A stretch of DNA of 46,078 nucleotides from Aeromonas dhakensis. GTDB lineage: Bacteria > Pseudomonadota > Gammaproteobacteria > Enterobacterales > Aeromonadaceae. The notes beneath the pieces are model-generated. The model did not search any database and had not been told where the DNA came from. It saw only the letters and a list, made by a program, of their open reading frames with translations. A program made the position numbers and the translations under genes. This document shows, in pieces, positions 37,982 through 46,078 of the stretch. The stretch spans positions 1 through 46,078 of the forward strand of contig NZ_CDBH01000023.1 in the NCBI RefSeq assembly GCF_000820305.1, written 5' to 3'. Every line of letters begins with the position of its first letter. Position 1 is the first letter of the stretch.

Positions 37982-38893
37982 TTGAGCCATCAACAATATT
38001 CCCGCTGGGTGACGCTGGCCAGCATGGCCGCCGTCACCACCGCTACCCTGCTGATCACCGGCAAGCTGATCGCCTGGCTGATGACCGACTCCTCGAGCCT
38101 GCTGGCCTCCCTCACCGACTCCTTCATGGACGTGAGCGCCTCCATCATCAACCTGCTGGCCATCCGTTATGCCCTGTCACCGGCCGACGACGAGCATCGC
38201 TTCGGTCACGGCAAGGCGGAGTCGCTGGCCGGGCTGATCCAGTCAGCCTTCATCTCGGGCTCCGCGCTGCTGCTGGTGATGCACGGCATCTCCTCCCTGC
38301 TCAAACAGGCGCCGCTGGAGCGACTCGAGGCGGGTCTGTGGGTCAGCGGCGGCTCCATCGTGCTGACCCTGCTGCTGGTCAGCTTCCAGAGTTTCGTCAT
38401 CCGCAAGACCAACAGCGTGGCCATCAAGGCCGACATGCTGCACTACCGCTCTGATCTGCTGCTCAACGGTGGCGTGCTGCTGGCACTGGTGCTGGCGGGG
38501 CAGGGCTGGTACTGGGCCGACGGCCTGTTTGCCATCCTGATCGGGCTGTTCCTGTTGTGGGGGGCGTTGCACATCGGTTATGAATCGGTGCAGGCGCTGC
38601 TCGATCGTCAGTTGCCAGCCGAGGAACAAGCGAGAATAATGGCCCTCTGCTGTGCCGTCGAAGGTGTACACGGGGTGCATGATCTGCGCACCCGCCAGTC
38701 TGGTCCGACCCGCTTCGTGCAGTTGCATCTGGAACTGGACGATCAGCTCCCTCTGGTCAAGGCCCATCAGATTGCCGATGAAGCCGAACTGGCTGTTCGT
38801 CAGGCATTCGAGCGCATGGATGTCATCATCCACATGGACCCCATCTCCGTGGTGCACAAGGAACAGCAAGGCACTCCCTCAGAACAACAGTAG
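37982..38893 (+). CDS. fieF: Cation-efflux pump FieF (CDF family)
   Basis: 303-aa CDF transporter with six helices and a cytoplasmic C-terminal domain, exporting Zn2+ and Fe2+ in exchange for protons. The transport-site ligands are DSFMD (Asp45, Asp49 in E. coli numbering) and the HYRSD pair of helix 5. The start is TTG at 37982, with AAGAGGAAAG upstream; no nearby ATG fits. It follows cpxR as in E. coli, with cpxP missing. Nine bases separate it from cysE, so the two may be cotranscribed. Confidence 0.94.
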   Translation: MSHQQYSRWVTLASMAAVTTATLLITGKLIAWLMTDSSSLLASLTDSFMDVSASIINLLAIRYALSPADDEHRFGHGKAESLAGLIQSAFISGSALLLVMHGISSLLKQAPLERLEAGLWVSGGSIVLTLLLVSFQSFVIRKTNSVAIKADMLHYRSDLLLNGGVLLALVLAGQGWYWADGLFAILIGLFLLWGALHIGYESVQALLDRQLPAEEQARIMALCCAVEGVHGVHDLRTRQSGPTRFVQLHLELDDQLPLVKAHQIADEAELAVRQAFERMDVIIHMDPISVVHKEQQGTPSEQQ

Positions 38894-38901
38894 GCTGCAA
38901 C

Positions 38902-39681
38902 ATGGATGATCTGGTTGCCAGAACCTGGCAAAAAATTCAGCAAGAAGCGGCGAGCATGGCGACCGAAGAGCCCATGCTGGCCAGCTTCTTCCACTCCACC
39001 ATTCTCAATCACAAGAACCTGCGTTCGGCCCTCAGCTTCCAGCTGGCCAACAAGCTGGACAGCGCCACCATGCCCGCCATCGCCCTGCGCGAGGTGATCG
39101 AGCTGGCTCTGCGCAGCGAGCCCGAGCTGTTGACCATGGTCGCCGCCGACATCTGCGCGGTGCAGGAGCGCGACCCGGCGGTCGATCTCTTCTCCACCCC
39201 GCTGCTCTACCTGAAGGGATTCCATGCCCTGCAGGGCTATCGGGTCGCCAACTGGCTGTGGCGCCAGGGGCGTCGTTCGCTGGCGCTCTACCTGCAGAAC
39301 CAGATCTCCGTGGTGTTCGGGGTGGACGTGCACCCGGCCGCCCGCATCGGCAAGGGCATCATGTTTGACCACGCCACCGGCATAGTGGTCGGCGAGACGG
39401 CGGTGATCGAGGACGATGTCTCCATCCTGCAGAGCGTCACCCTGGGCGGTACCGGCAAGGAGAGCGGCGATCGCCACCCCAAGATCCGGGAAGGGGTGAT
39501 GATAGGGGCGGGTGCCAAGGTGCTCGGCAACATCGAAGTGGGCATGGGCGCCAAGATCGGCGCCGGCAGCGTGGTGATCAACCCGGTGCCGCCGCACACC
39601 ACAGTGGCGGGCGTGCCCGCCAAGATCGTGGGCCGTCCGGAGTGCGAGAAGCCGTCGCTGGACATGGATCAGTGTCTCTGA
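38902..39681 (+). CDS. cysE: Serine O-acetyltransferase
   Basis: 259-aa hexapeptide acetyltransferase that makes O-acetylserine from serine and acetyl-CoA, the step that commits serine to cysteine. N-terminal helical domain (about 1-140), then the left-handed beta-helix of hexapeptide repeats (GKGIMFDHATGIVVGETA, with the catalytic His and Asp, to GNIEVGMGAKIGAGSVV). The C-terminal tail is shorter than that of E. coli (273 aa) but still ends in the feedback/CysK-binding region; the last residues here are DQCL rather than the usual Ile, so the strength of CysK docking may differ. Confidence 0.96.
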   Translation: MDDLVARTWQKIQQEAASMATEEPMLASFFHSTILNHKNLRSALSFQLANKLDSATMPAIALREVIELALRSEPELLTMVAADICAVQERDPAVDLFSTPLLYLKGFHALQGYRVANWLWRQGRRSLALYLQNQISVVFGVDVHPAARIGKGIMFDHATGIVVGETAVIEDDVSILQSVTLGGTGKESGDRHPKIREGVMIGAGAKVLGNIEVGMGAKIGAGSVVINPVPPHTTVAGVPAKIVGRPECEKPSLDMDQCL

Positions 39682-39702
39682 TCCCCTGACCGAGGCGAGT
39701 CG

Positions 39703-40983
39703 ATGGCCAAGCGCTGGTCGGGTTATCTGATCCTGGGGATGTGGCTGCTCAACCTGCTGCACCTCTATCTGGGGTTCTCCCCCTGGCCGGCAGCCATCGC
39801 CGCCTGGGGAGCCTCCCTGCTCACCTGGCCCTGGCTGGTGGGGGCGGCGCGCCGTCAGGCGCTTGCCCTGTACGGGGCGGCACTGGCGCTGCTGATCTTC
39901 TCCTGCTGGCAAGGGGCCAGCCTCCGGCCGGCGGACTGGCTGCTGCCCAACATCAACATGCTCACCATGTTTGCGGCGGTGAGCACCCTCAATCTCGCCA
40001 CCTCGGGCCTGCTGACCGGTACCACCTCATGGCAAGGGCGCAAGGGGCTGTGGAGCACCATGGCCAGCCTCAACCTGCTGGGGGCCGTCATCAACCTCTC
40101 GGTACTCTTCATCATCGGCGATCGGCTGGAACGGGGCGGCACCCTGGAGCGGCGTCAGGTACTGGTGCTGAGCCGGATCTTCTGTGCGGCGGCCTTCTGG
40201 TCACCCTTCTTCGTCGCCATGGCGGTGGCGCTCACCTATGCCCCCGGTCTGCAGCTGTCGCAGATCCTGCCGTTTGGGCTGGTGGCGACCCTGCTGGCGA
40301 TGGGGTTGACCGCCTGGCAGGTGGAGCGGCTGGGGGTGGCGGATTTTGCCGGCTACCCGCTGCGGCTGCAGACCCTGGGGCTGCCAGTTGCCCTGGCCGG
40401 GCTGGTGCTGCTGATCAAGCAGATCTGGCCGGATCTCGGCATCCTGGCGGTGATCGCCCTGGTGGCGCCGCTGCTGGCGTTTGCCTTTATGCCGAGCACG
40501 GGGCGAGGCCCTGCCCTCAAGCGGCAGGTGGTGGAGCGCTTTCCCGCCATCGGCGGTCAGATTGTGCTGTTTCTGGGGGCTGGCCTGCTGGCTGCCGGCA
40601 TTAACAGCGCCTTGTCGGTACTCGAGCTGGGCGGCGGCCACGGCTTGCCCTTCTTCCATCACTTCGGCTGGCTGGAGGCTTCGCTCACCCTGCTGCTGAT
40701 CCTGTTGGTGGCCATCGTCGGAGTACACCCGCTCATCAGCATCTCCGGGCTGGCGCCGCTGCTGTGGCCACTGGCACCGGATCCCAGCCTGCTCGGCATG
40801 ACCTTTTTGCTGGGGTGGGGGCTGGCCACCGGCACCAGCCCGCTCTCCGGCTCCAACCTGGCGCTGGCCTCCCGTTACAACCTGAGTGCCGGGGCCATTT
40901 TGCGCGGCAACCTGCTCTACGGCCTGCTGATGTACGGGGTTGCCTGTCTGCTGCTGGGGGCCTATATCGCCCTGCACAGCTGA
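39703..40983 (+). CDS. Polytopic membrane protein, ion-transporter-superfamily-like
   Basis: 426 aa with about 11-12 hydrophobic helices and few charged residues. The C-terminal GLATGTSPLSGSNLALASRYNLS resembles the hairpin motif of DASS/ArsB/CitM-type transporters (Ion Transporter superfamily), and NLATSGLLTGTTSW may be its counterpart in the first half. That suggests a carboxylate or oxyanion permease, but no substrate can be named. It starts 21 bases after cysE. Because cysE is next door, sulfur compound or amino acid transport is one guess among several. Confidence 0.75.
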   Translation: MAKRWSGYLILGMWLLNLLHLYLGFSPWPAAIAAWGASLLTWPWLVGAARRQALALYGAALALLIFSCWQGASLRPADWLLPNINMLTMFAAVSTLNLATSGLLTGTTSWQGRKGLWSTMASLNLLGAVINLSVLFIIGDRLERGGTLERRQVLVLSRIFCAAAFWSPFFVAMAVALTYAPGLQLSQILPFGLVATLLAMGLTAWQVERLGVADFAGYPLRLQTLGLPVALAGLVLLIKQIWPDLGILAVIALVAPLLAFAFMPSTGRGPALKRQVVERFPAIGGQIVLFLGAGLLAAGINSALSVLELGGGHGLPFFHHFGWLEASLTLLLILLVAIVGVHPLISISGLAPLLWPLAPDPSLLGMTFLLGWGLATGTSPLSGSNLALASRYNLSAGAILRGNLLYGLLMYGVACLLLGAYIALHS

Positions 40984-41220
40984 GGCGTCCGGTTGATGTG
41001 AATAGGGGAGCAGATCGGATGCAATGGCGGCTTGTGCGGGCCCTGCCGTGGCCCCGGCGCAGGATGCGAGAAAAATAGACGCATATTTAGTCAATACATC
41101 CATGGAAGGCGCATTTTACAGCGCACCGGCTTGTTTGTGCCGATGCCATCAGGGTATGCTGGCTTCACGCGCTTGAATCGCCCTCTGTGGGGCATCGCAA
41201 TTGAACATACAGGTATGCAT

Positions 41221-41430
41221 ATGTCACTAGAAGTCCTTGAGCAACTCGAATCCAAAGTACAATCCGCCGTCGACAACATCTCCCTGCTGAAGATGGAGCT
41301 GGACGAGCTGAAAGAGCAGAACAGCAAGCTGCAAGACGAGAACCATCAGCTGCGCAACGAGCACGTTGCCTGGCAAGAGCGTCTGCGTGCCCTGTTGGGC
41401 AAGATGGATCAGATGGGCGAAAGCATCTAA
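41221..41430 (+). CDS. zapB: Cell division protein ZapB
   Basis: 69 aa, nearly all one coiled coil with regular heptads ([20 protein letters not shown] onward). ZapB forms filaments that bind ZapA on the FtsZ ring and help stabilise and position division. The ATG at 41221 gives the family start [10 protein letters not shown]; a longer frame upstream is not needed. A strong terminator follows, so it is a single-gene transcript. Confidence 0.93.
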   Translation: MSLEVLEQLESKVQSAVDNISLLKMELDELKEQNSKLQDENHQLRNEHVAWQERLRALLGKMDQMGESI

Positions 41431-41454
41431 TCCGTCGCTATACGCGAGAATTGA

Positions 41455-41483
41455 AAACGGGCCGCTCCATGAGCGGCCCGTTT
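41455..41483. terminator. Bidirectional terminator between zapB and elbB
   Basis: A perfect 13-bp inverted repeat (41455-41467 with 41471-41483) with A-rich and T-rich flanks, between convergent genes. Confidence 0.88.
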
Positions 41484-41502
41484 GTTTGGGTCAATCTGGC
41501 AA

Positions 41503-42153
41503 TCAGAGCGCCAGCAGCTGCTTGACGGTCTTCTCGATGCCGTCCGCCGCCTCCACTATATTGCTGGCCAGCATGTAGGCGGGGGTGGAGATCACCTTGC
41601 GCTCCTGATCCACCACGAATTCGTTGACCGGGCAGTTGAGGTGGCTGCCACCCATCGCCTCGATGGCGTTGGCAGTGCCCTCGTCATGGCCTATGGTAGC
41701 CAAGGTGCCGGCGCCGTAGATGAGCGGGATCATGGCTGGTGCGATGCAGATATAGGCCGCCGGCTTGTTGGCCTTGGCAAAGCTCTGGCACGCCTTCAGC
41801 ACATCCGGCTGGATTTGGCACTCTGCTCCCTTGATGGCGAAGTCACACAGGTTCTTGGCGGCACCGAATCCGCCCGGCACCAGCAGGGCATCGTAGTCGG
41901 CTGCATCCAGCTCTGCCACGTCCTTGATCTGGCCGCGGCAGATGCGGGCGGCTTCGACCAGCACGTTGCGGCTCTCTCCCTCGCTCACTTCCCCGCTCAG
42001 GTGGTTGACGACATGGAGCTGCGGAACATTGGGTGCGAAGCACTGCACGGCGGCGCCCTGCCTGGCCAGTGCCAGCAGACTGATCACGGCCTCGTGGATT
42101 TCGGCCCCGTCAAAGACGCCACAGCCACTCAAGATCACGGCCACTTTTTTCAT
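41503..42153 (-). CDS. elbB: Glyoxalase/isoprenoid biosynthesis protein ElbB (DJ-1/PfpI fold)
   Basis: 216 aa of the DJ-1/PfpI superfamily, ElbB (SCRP-27A) group: MKKVAVILSGCGVFDGAEIHE at the start, LLVPGGFGAAKNLCDF, and the nucleophile-elbow region AAYICIAPAM. The E. coli homologue was named for enhanced lycopene synthesis and has weak glyoxalase activity; its physiological role is unclear. Single gene, convergent with zapB. Confidence 0.94.
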   Translation of the reverse strand: MKKVAVILSGCGVFDGAEIHEAVISLLALARQGAAVQCFAPNVPQLHVVNHLSGEVSEGESRNVLVEAARICRGQIKDVAELDAADYDALLVPGGFGAAKNLCDFAIKGAECQIQPDVLKACQSFAKANKPAAYICIAPAMIPLIYGAGTLATIGHDEGTANAIEAMGGSHLNCPVNEFVVDQERKVISTPAYMLASNIVEAADGIEKTVKQLLAL

Positions 42154-42298
42154 GACAGACTCCTCGTTGTTGAAAATGTGAGCCAGGATGGATTGTTGTA
42201 CTTTTGTATGGTTATCGTTCGTCCTCCGCTGGTCAAGTCATCTTGCTGTGCTAGGATTGTTTCGTTTCGGATCCTGCCGCGTTTACTCCCTTAAATCT

Positions 42299-42307
42299 TT
42301 TTCCACA
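42299..42307 (+). promoter_or_regulatory. DnaA box, relaxed consensus
   Basis: TTTTCCACA fits the relaxed DnaA consensus TTWTNCACA. Same strand as the two perfect boxes downstream. Confidence 0.5.
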
Positions 42308-42385
42308 TTGATCGAGATCATTTCAACGGTCTGACGATCGGTTTTAACGATCTCAATTCGTTGTTATATATGTGATTTTCATTTT

Positions 42386-42394
42386 TTATCCACA
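42386..42394 (+). promoter_or_regulatory. DnaA box, perfect consensus
   Basis: TTATCCACA, the high-affinity DnaA box (R1/R4 type). Confidence 0.65.
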
Positions 42395-42440
42395 GTGGTT
42401 TCACTGGGCTTCATCAATCACTCCATTTTTGAGCACAGAG

Positions 42441-42449
42441 TTATCCACA
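42441..42449 (+). promoter_or_regulatory. DnaA box, perfect consensus
   Basis: TTATCCACA in the context CAGAGTTATCCACAG, which resembles the R4 box of E. coli oriC. Confidence 0.65.
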
Positions 42450-42553
42450 GCATGGTAGTCGATGAGGATCCCTCGGCCGGGTCGCCCCCCCTCTTGGTGT
42501 GAAGGGGGCCCTGTGGCATCCTAGCGGCTGTTTATCTCTGGCAGGACGATTTC

Positions 42554-45304
42554 ATGGCCCCTAGCAATCCCCTTATTCTGGTCGACGGCTCCTCTTATCT
42601 TTACCGCGCCTTCTTTGCCTCTCAGCAGGCCGATCTGCGCACCTCGACCGGTTTGCCGAGCGGCGCCGTCCGTGTCATGGCCAACATGATGCGCAGCCTG
42701 CGCAAGCAGTATCCAGACTGCCACGTGGCCGTGGTGTTCGATGCCAAGGGCAAGACCTTCCGCGACGACATCTATCCCGAATACAAGGCCAACCGGGCCA
42801 GCATGCCGGATGATCTGCGCAGCCAGGTCGCCCCCATCCACCAGATGATCAAGGCTATGGGCTTCCCCTTCCTGATGGTCGAAGGGGTCGAGGCCGACGA
42901 CGTGATCGGCACCCTGGCCCGTCAGGCGACCGAGAAACAGCTGCCGGTGCTGATAAGCACCGGCGACAAGGACATGGCGCAGCTGGTCTCCGACCATGTC
43001 ACCCTGATCGACACCATGAAGGACGTGAAGACCGATCGGGAAGGGGTGATCGAGAAGTTCGGCGTACCGCCCGAGCTCATCATCGACTACCTGGCCCTGA
43101 TGGGGGACAAGGTGGACAACATCCCCGGCATGACCGGTGTCGGCGAGAAGACGGCCCTTGCCCTGCTGCAGGGGATCGGCAGCATCGACGAGATCGCCGC
43201 CAACCTTGACAAGGTCGCTGCCCTTGGTTTCCGGGGCTCCAAGGCGTTTGCCGACAAGTTCCGCGAGCAGGAGGAGCAGGTGCGCCTCTCCTATGTGCTG
43301 GCCACCATCAAGACCGACGTGGCGCTGGAGCAGAGCCTGGAAGAGCTGGAGCTCGGCCCCATCGACAAGGAGGCCCTGCTGGCGGTCTATCGCGAGTATG
43401 AGCTGCGTAACCTGATCAAAGAGCTGGAGTCCGGTGGCGAGGAGAGCGGCGCCGAGGGTGATGAGGAAGGCGCTGCCCCGGCAGCCGCCATCGAGACCGA
43501 CTACCGCTGTATTCTGGACGAGGCAGAATTCGATGAGTGGCTGGCCCGTTTGCAGGCGGCGCCGCTGTTTGCCTTCGACACCGAGACCACCAGTCTCGAC
43601 TATATGGAGGCGCGCATCGTTGGCGTCTCCTTTGCCATCGAACCGGGCAAGGCGGCCTATGTGCCCTTCGGTCACGACTATCTGGGGGCGCCGGTACAGC
43701 TGACCGAGGCCGTGGTACTCGGCAAGCTCAAGCCGCTGCTGGAAGATCCGGCCCGCCTCAAGGTGGGGCAGAACCTCAAGTACGATCGCAACGTGCTGCT
43801 CAATCACGGCATCGAGCTGCAGGGCATCGCCTACGACACCATGCTCGAGTCCTATGTGCTCAACTCCACTGCCAGCCGCCACGACATGGATTCGCTGGCC
43901 CGCAGGTATCTGAACGTCGAGACCATCTCGTTCGAAGAGATTGCCGGCAAGGGGGTCAAGCAGCTCACCTTCAACCAGATTGAACTGGAGCAGGCGGCTC
44001 CTTACGCGGCGGAAGATGCCGACATCACCCTGCGTCTGCATCAGGCGCTGTGGGGCAAGCTCTCTGCGGAGCCGGGTCTCGCCAAGGTGTTCAGCGAGAT
44101 CGAACTGCCGCTGCTGCCGGTGCTGGCGCGGATGGAGCGACTCGGTACCACCATCGAGCCCAAGCTGCTGCACCAGCAGAGCCAGGAGATCGAAGTGCGG
44201 CTGGCAGAGCTGGAGAAACAGGCCCACGAGCTGGCCGGGCAGGAGTTCAACCTCTCCTCGCCCAAGCAGCTGGGGGAGATCCTCTTCACCAAGCTGGGGC
44301 TGCCGATCATCAAAAAGACCCCCAAGGGAGCGCCATCCACAGCGGAAGAGGTGCTGTCCGAGCTGGCGGAGACCTATGAGCTGCCGCAACTGCTGATGGA
44401 GCACCGTGGGCTGGCCAAGCTCAAGTCCACCTACACGGACAAGCTGCCGCTGATGATCAAGCCGCAGACCGGGCGGGTGCACACCTCCTATCATCAGGCG
44501 GTGGCGGCGACCGGTCGGCTCTCGTCCACCGATCCCAACCTGCAGAACATCCCGGTACGCAACGAACAGGGGCGCCGCATTCGGCAGGCCTTCATTCCGT
44601 GCACCGGTTACAAGCTGGTGGCGGCGGACTATTCACAGATTGAACTGCGGATCATGGCGCACCTCTCCGGTGACAAGGGGTTGCTGACCGCCTTCGCCGA
44701 GGGTAAGGACATCCACAAGGCGACCGCCGCCGAGGTATTCGGGGTTGAACTTGATGCGGTGACCAGCGACATGCGTCGCAGCGCCAAGGCGATCAACTTC
44801 GGCCTCATCTACGGCATGAGCGCCTTCGGTCTGGCCAAGCAGCTGGGGATCGGCCGTGCCGAGGCGCAGAAGTACATGGATCTCTACTTCGAGCGCTACC
44901 CGGGCGTGCTGGAGTACATGGAGCGCACTCGCCAGCAGGCGGAAGCCCAGGGTTATGTCGAAACCCTGTTTGGTCGCCGCCTCTATCTGCCGGACATCAA
45001 GTCGCGCAACGCCGGTCTGCGCAAGGCAGCGGAACGGGCCGCCATCAACGCCCCCATGCAAGGCACGGCCGCCGACATCATCAAGCGCGCCATGATCAAC
45101 GTGGATGGCTGGATCCGCGGAGTTGAAGACCAGTCGATCCGTATGCTGATGCAGGTACACGATGAACTGGTGTTCGAGATCCGCGAAGAGAAGCTGGAGG
45201 AATACATCGCCATCATCAAGGAGAAAATGTCGGGGGCTGCCGAATTGCATGTGCCACTGGTGGTGGAAGCGGGTACCGGTGACAACTGGGATCAGGCCCA
45301 CTGA
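42554..45304 (+). CDS. polA: DNA polymerase I
   Basis: 916 aa with all three activities of the enzyme used for Okazaki fragment processing and repair. The 5'-3' exonuclease (about 1-290) starts [16 protein letters not shown]. The 3'-5' exonuclease (about 320-510) has intact Asp342/Glu344 in [10 protein letters not shown], so proofreading is likely active. The polymerase domain (about 520-916) shows motif [10 protein letters not shown] (Asp692), motif [15 protein letters not shown] and motif C HDE (Asp870). E. coli PolA is 928 aa. The acidic linker near residues 292-312 differs from E. coli. No spf (Spot 42) RNA follows it. Confidence 0.98.
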   Translation: MAPSNPLILVDGSSYLYRAFFASQQADLRTSTGLPSGAVRVMANMMRSLRKQYPDCHVAVVFDAKGKTFRDDIYPEYKANRASMPDDLRSQVAPIHQMIKAMGFPFLMVEGVEADDVIGTLARQATEKQLPVLISTGDKDMAQLVSDHVTLIDTMKDVKTDREGVIEKFGVPPELIIDYLALMGDKVDNIPGMTGVGEKTALALLQGIGSIDEIAANLDKVAALGFRGSKAFADKFREQEEQVRLSYVLATIKTDVALEQSLEELELGPIDKEALLAVYREYELRNLIKELESGGEESGAEGDEEGAAPAAAIETDYRCILDEAEFDEWLARLQAAPLFAFDTETTSLDYMEARIVGVSFAIEPGKAAYVPFGHDYLGAPVQLTEAVVLGKLKPLLEDPARLKVGQNLKYDRNVLLNHGIELQGIAYDTMLESYVLNSTASRHDMDSLARRYLNVETISFEEIAGKGVKQLTFNQIELEQAAPYAAEDADITLRLHQALWGKLSAEPGLAKVFSEIELPLLPVLARMERLGTTIEPKLLHQQSQEIEVRLAELEKQAHELAGQEFNLSSPKQLGEILFTKLGLPIIKKTPKGAPSTAEEVLSELAETYELPQLLMEHRGLAKLKSTYTDKLPLMIKPQTGRVHTSYHQAVAATGRLSSTDPNLQNIPVRNEQGRRIRQAFIPCTGYKLVAADYSQIELRIMAHLSGDKGLLTAFAEGKDIHKATAAEVFGVELDAVTSDMRRSAKAINFGLIYGMSAFGLAKQLGIGRAEAQKYMDLYFERYPGVLEYMERTRQQAEAQGYVETLFGRRLYLPDIKSRNAGLRKAAERAAINAPMQGTAADIIKRAMINVDGWIRGVEDQSIRMLMQVHDELVFEIREEKLEEYIAIIKEKMSGAAELHVPLVVEAGTGDNWDQAH

Positions 45305-45341
45305 CCTCGTTTGATGGTCATATAGCTATATAAGAAGAAGA

Positions 45342-45366
45342 GAAGCCCGGCATTATGCCGGGCTTC
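45342..45366. terminator. Hairpin terminator between polA and the carbonic-anhydrase-like gene
   Basis: An 11-bp stem (45342-45352 with 45356-45366). The polA side has A/G-rich flanks and only a short T run, so efficiency on the plus strand is uncertain. Confidence 0.68.
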
Positions 45367-45386
45367 CTGTTTGTGGCGGACTGGAT

Positions 45387-45926
45387 TCAGGCCTCTTGCA
45401 GATATTCGTCCTTGAGCAGGACATAGTTGTCGGCCGAGGTTTTGAGGAAGGCGATCTCGGCCGGCTTGAGAGGGCGTGCCTGTTTGATGGGATTGCCCAT
45501 ATAAAGAAAGCCGGCCTCGAGTCGCTTACCCGGTGGCACCAGACTGCCGGCACCGATCATTACATCATCTTCGACCACGGCCCCGTCCAGCAGGATGGCA
45601 CCCATACCGACCAGCACCCGGTTGCCGATGGTGCAACCGTGCAGCATGGCTTTATGACCGACCGTGACATCCTCGCCGATCAGCAGTGGATAGCCGCCGG
45701 GGTTGCTGGCACTCTTGCGGGTCAGGTGCAGTACTGTGCCGTCCTGAATGTTGCTGCGCGCACCGATGCGGATATGGTTGACGTCCCCTCTGGCGGCCAC
45801 CATGGGCCAGATGCTGGCATCATCACCCAGCTGGATATCGCCCACCAGGGTGGCGCAGGGATCTACATATACCCGTTTGCCCAGTTGCGGGCGTTTTCCC
45901 TTGTAAGGTCTCAGTCGCAAGTCCAT
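45387..45926 (-). CDS. Gamma-carbonic anhydrase family protein (YrdA/PaaY-like)
   Basis: 179-aa left-handed beta-helix protein of the gamma-carbonic anhydrase family. Hexapeptide repeats run from about residue 20 to 140 and the three zinc ligands are conserved: His67 (TVLH), His91 and His96 (GHKAMLHG). Family members bind zinc as trimers, but many bacterial ones show weak or no carbonic anhydrase activity, so the reaction is uncertain. The ATG at 45926 is chosen because a strong AAGGAGG site lies 5 bases upstream; in-frame ATGs at 45950 and 46076 would add N-terminal residues not typical of the family. Confidence 0.93.
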   Translation of the reverse strand: MDLRLRPYKGKRPQLGKRVYVDPCATLVGDIQLGDDASIWPMVAARGDVNHIRIGARSNIQDGTVLHLTRKSASNPGGYPLLIGEDVTVGHKAMLHGCTIGNRVLVGMGAILLDGAVVEDDVMIGAGSLVPPGKRLEAGFLYMGNPIKQARPLKPAEIAFLKTSADNYVLLKDEYLQEA

Positions 45927-45973
45927 CTTGGCCTCCTTGTTTTCGGCCATTCTAGCAATTCGGTGCTGGTTTC

Positions 45974-45982
45974 TGTGGATAA
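45974..45982 (-). promoter_or_regulatory. DnaA box upstream of the carbonic-anhydrase-like gene
   Basis: TGTGGATAA is the complement of the perfect DnaA box TTATCCACA. It is opposite in orientation to the boxes before polA and lies in the AT-rich upstream region of this gene. Confidence 0.4.
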
Positions 45983-46078
45983 GTTTGTATAAAAGCTGTG
46001 CTTGGATATGAATAACTAAAAAAGTGCAGTTTTTTGCAATTTTATTGCAGGGGAGGGGTTGCCAGAACGAATTCACTC

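Larger units (their letters stand above)
42154..42553. other. 400-base AT-rich intergenic region upstream of polA
   Basis: No gene on either strand. It holds three DnaA-box matches in one orientation, six GATC sites (42270, 42310, 42316, 42336, 42349, 42467) and an AT-rich stretch (42290-42390) in an otherwise GC-rich window. A C-rich/G-rich hairpin is near 42485-42512. The polA promoter must also lie here. Confidence 0.7.

Noticed and set aside
41032..41220. N-terminal extension of ZapB
   Set aside because: The frame is open upstream but the added residues are Cys/Arg/Pro rich and break the coiled coil; the family starts at 41221.
42154..42553. Chromosomal replication origin oriC
   Set aside because: DnaA boxes and GATC sites are present, but only three boxes, no array of 13-mers that I can see, and none of the usual oriC neighbours. 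Kept only as a DnaA-binding cluster.
42521..44494. 657-codon open frame opposite polA
   Set aside because: Same signs of an antisense shadow; polA has complete motifs in its own frame.
45305..45386. Spot 42 (spf) small RNA downstream of polA
   Set aside because: E. coli and vibrios have spf here, but the 80-base gap holds only a terminator-like hairpin and no match to the conserved Spot 42 5' region.

Overview
The window is a GC-rich chromosomal segment of a gammaproteobacterium, most likely Aeromonas. The case rests on E. coli/Vibrio-like gene neighbourhoods (coaBC-dut-slmA, radC, rpmB-rpmG-mutM, coaD, waaF-waaA; ubiC-ubiA-plsB-lexA; cpxRA-fieF; cysE; polA) combined with an Aeromonas-like GC content and lineage-specific small genes between the blocks. 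The genus is inferred, not proven. It is core genome: no insertion sequence, integrase, phage gene, CRISPR array or tRNA was seen.

Layout. 1-62: last bases of a 5S rRNA gene and the rRNA operon terminator. 0.1-9 kb: protein acetyltransferase patZ, a 63-aa protein, a periplasmic binding protein, the divergent ilvY/ilvC pair, pgi, and a 62-aa membrane protein. 9-13.3 kb: mscS; coaBC-dut-slmA on the minus strand; radC. 13.4-16.9 kb: rpmB-rpmG, a membrane-anchored protein, mutM, a VirK/YbjX protein and coaD. 17-21.7 kb: LPS core genes (a GT9, a GT2 of the KdtX/WaaE type, waaF and waaA). 21.7-26.3 kb: a UlaA/SgaT-type PTS (IIA-IIB-IIC) divergent from a LacI-family regulator with palindromic operators between them, then acuI/yhdH and a 40-aa acidic protein. 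26.4-33 kb: a lipoprotein, a 56-aa Cys-motif protein, a FliL-like secreted protein, ubiC-ubiA, plsB, and lexA with two SOS boxes, followed by a poorly explained stretch with a 95-aa candidate gene. 33.2-41 kb: SCO1/SenC, a MATE/DinF transporter, trmL, cpxA-cpxR, fieF, cysE and an ion-transporter-like permease. 41-46 kb: zapB, elbB, a 400-base AT-rich region with three DnaA-box matches, polA and a gamma-carbonic anhydrase family gene.

How the genes work together. Several sets act in shared pathways: coenzyme A synthesis (coaBC, coaD), Kdo/heptose LPS core assembly (waaF, waaA and two further transferases), ubiquinone synthesis (ubiC, ubiA), DNA damage control (lexA, mutM, polA, dut, possibly dinF), envelope stress (cpxRA) and cell division placement (slmA, zapB). 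The least explained parts are the PTS/LacI locus, the stretch downstream of lexA, the region upstream of polA, and four tiny genes of 40-63 aa.
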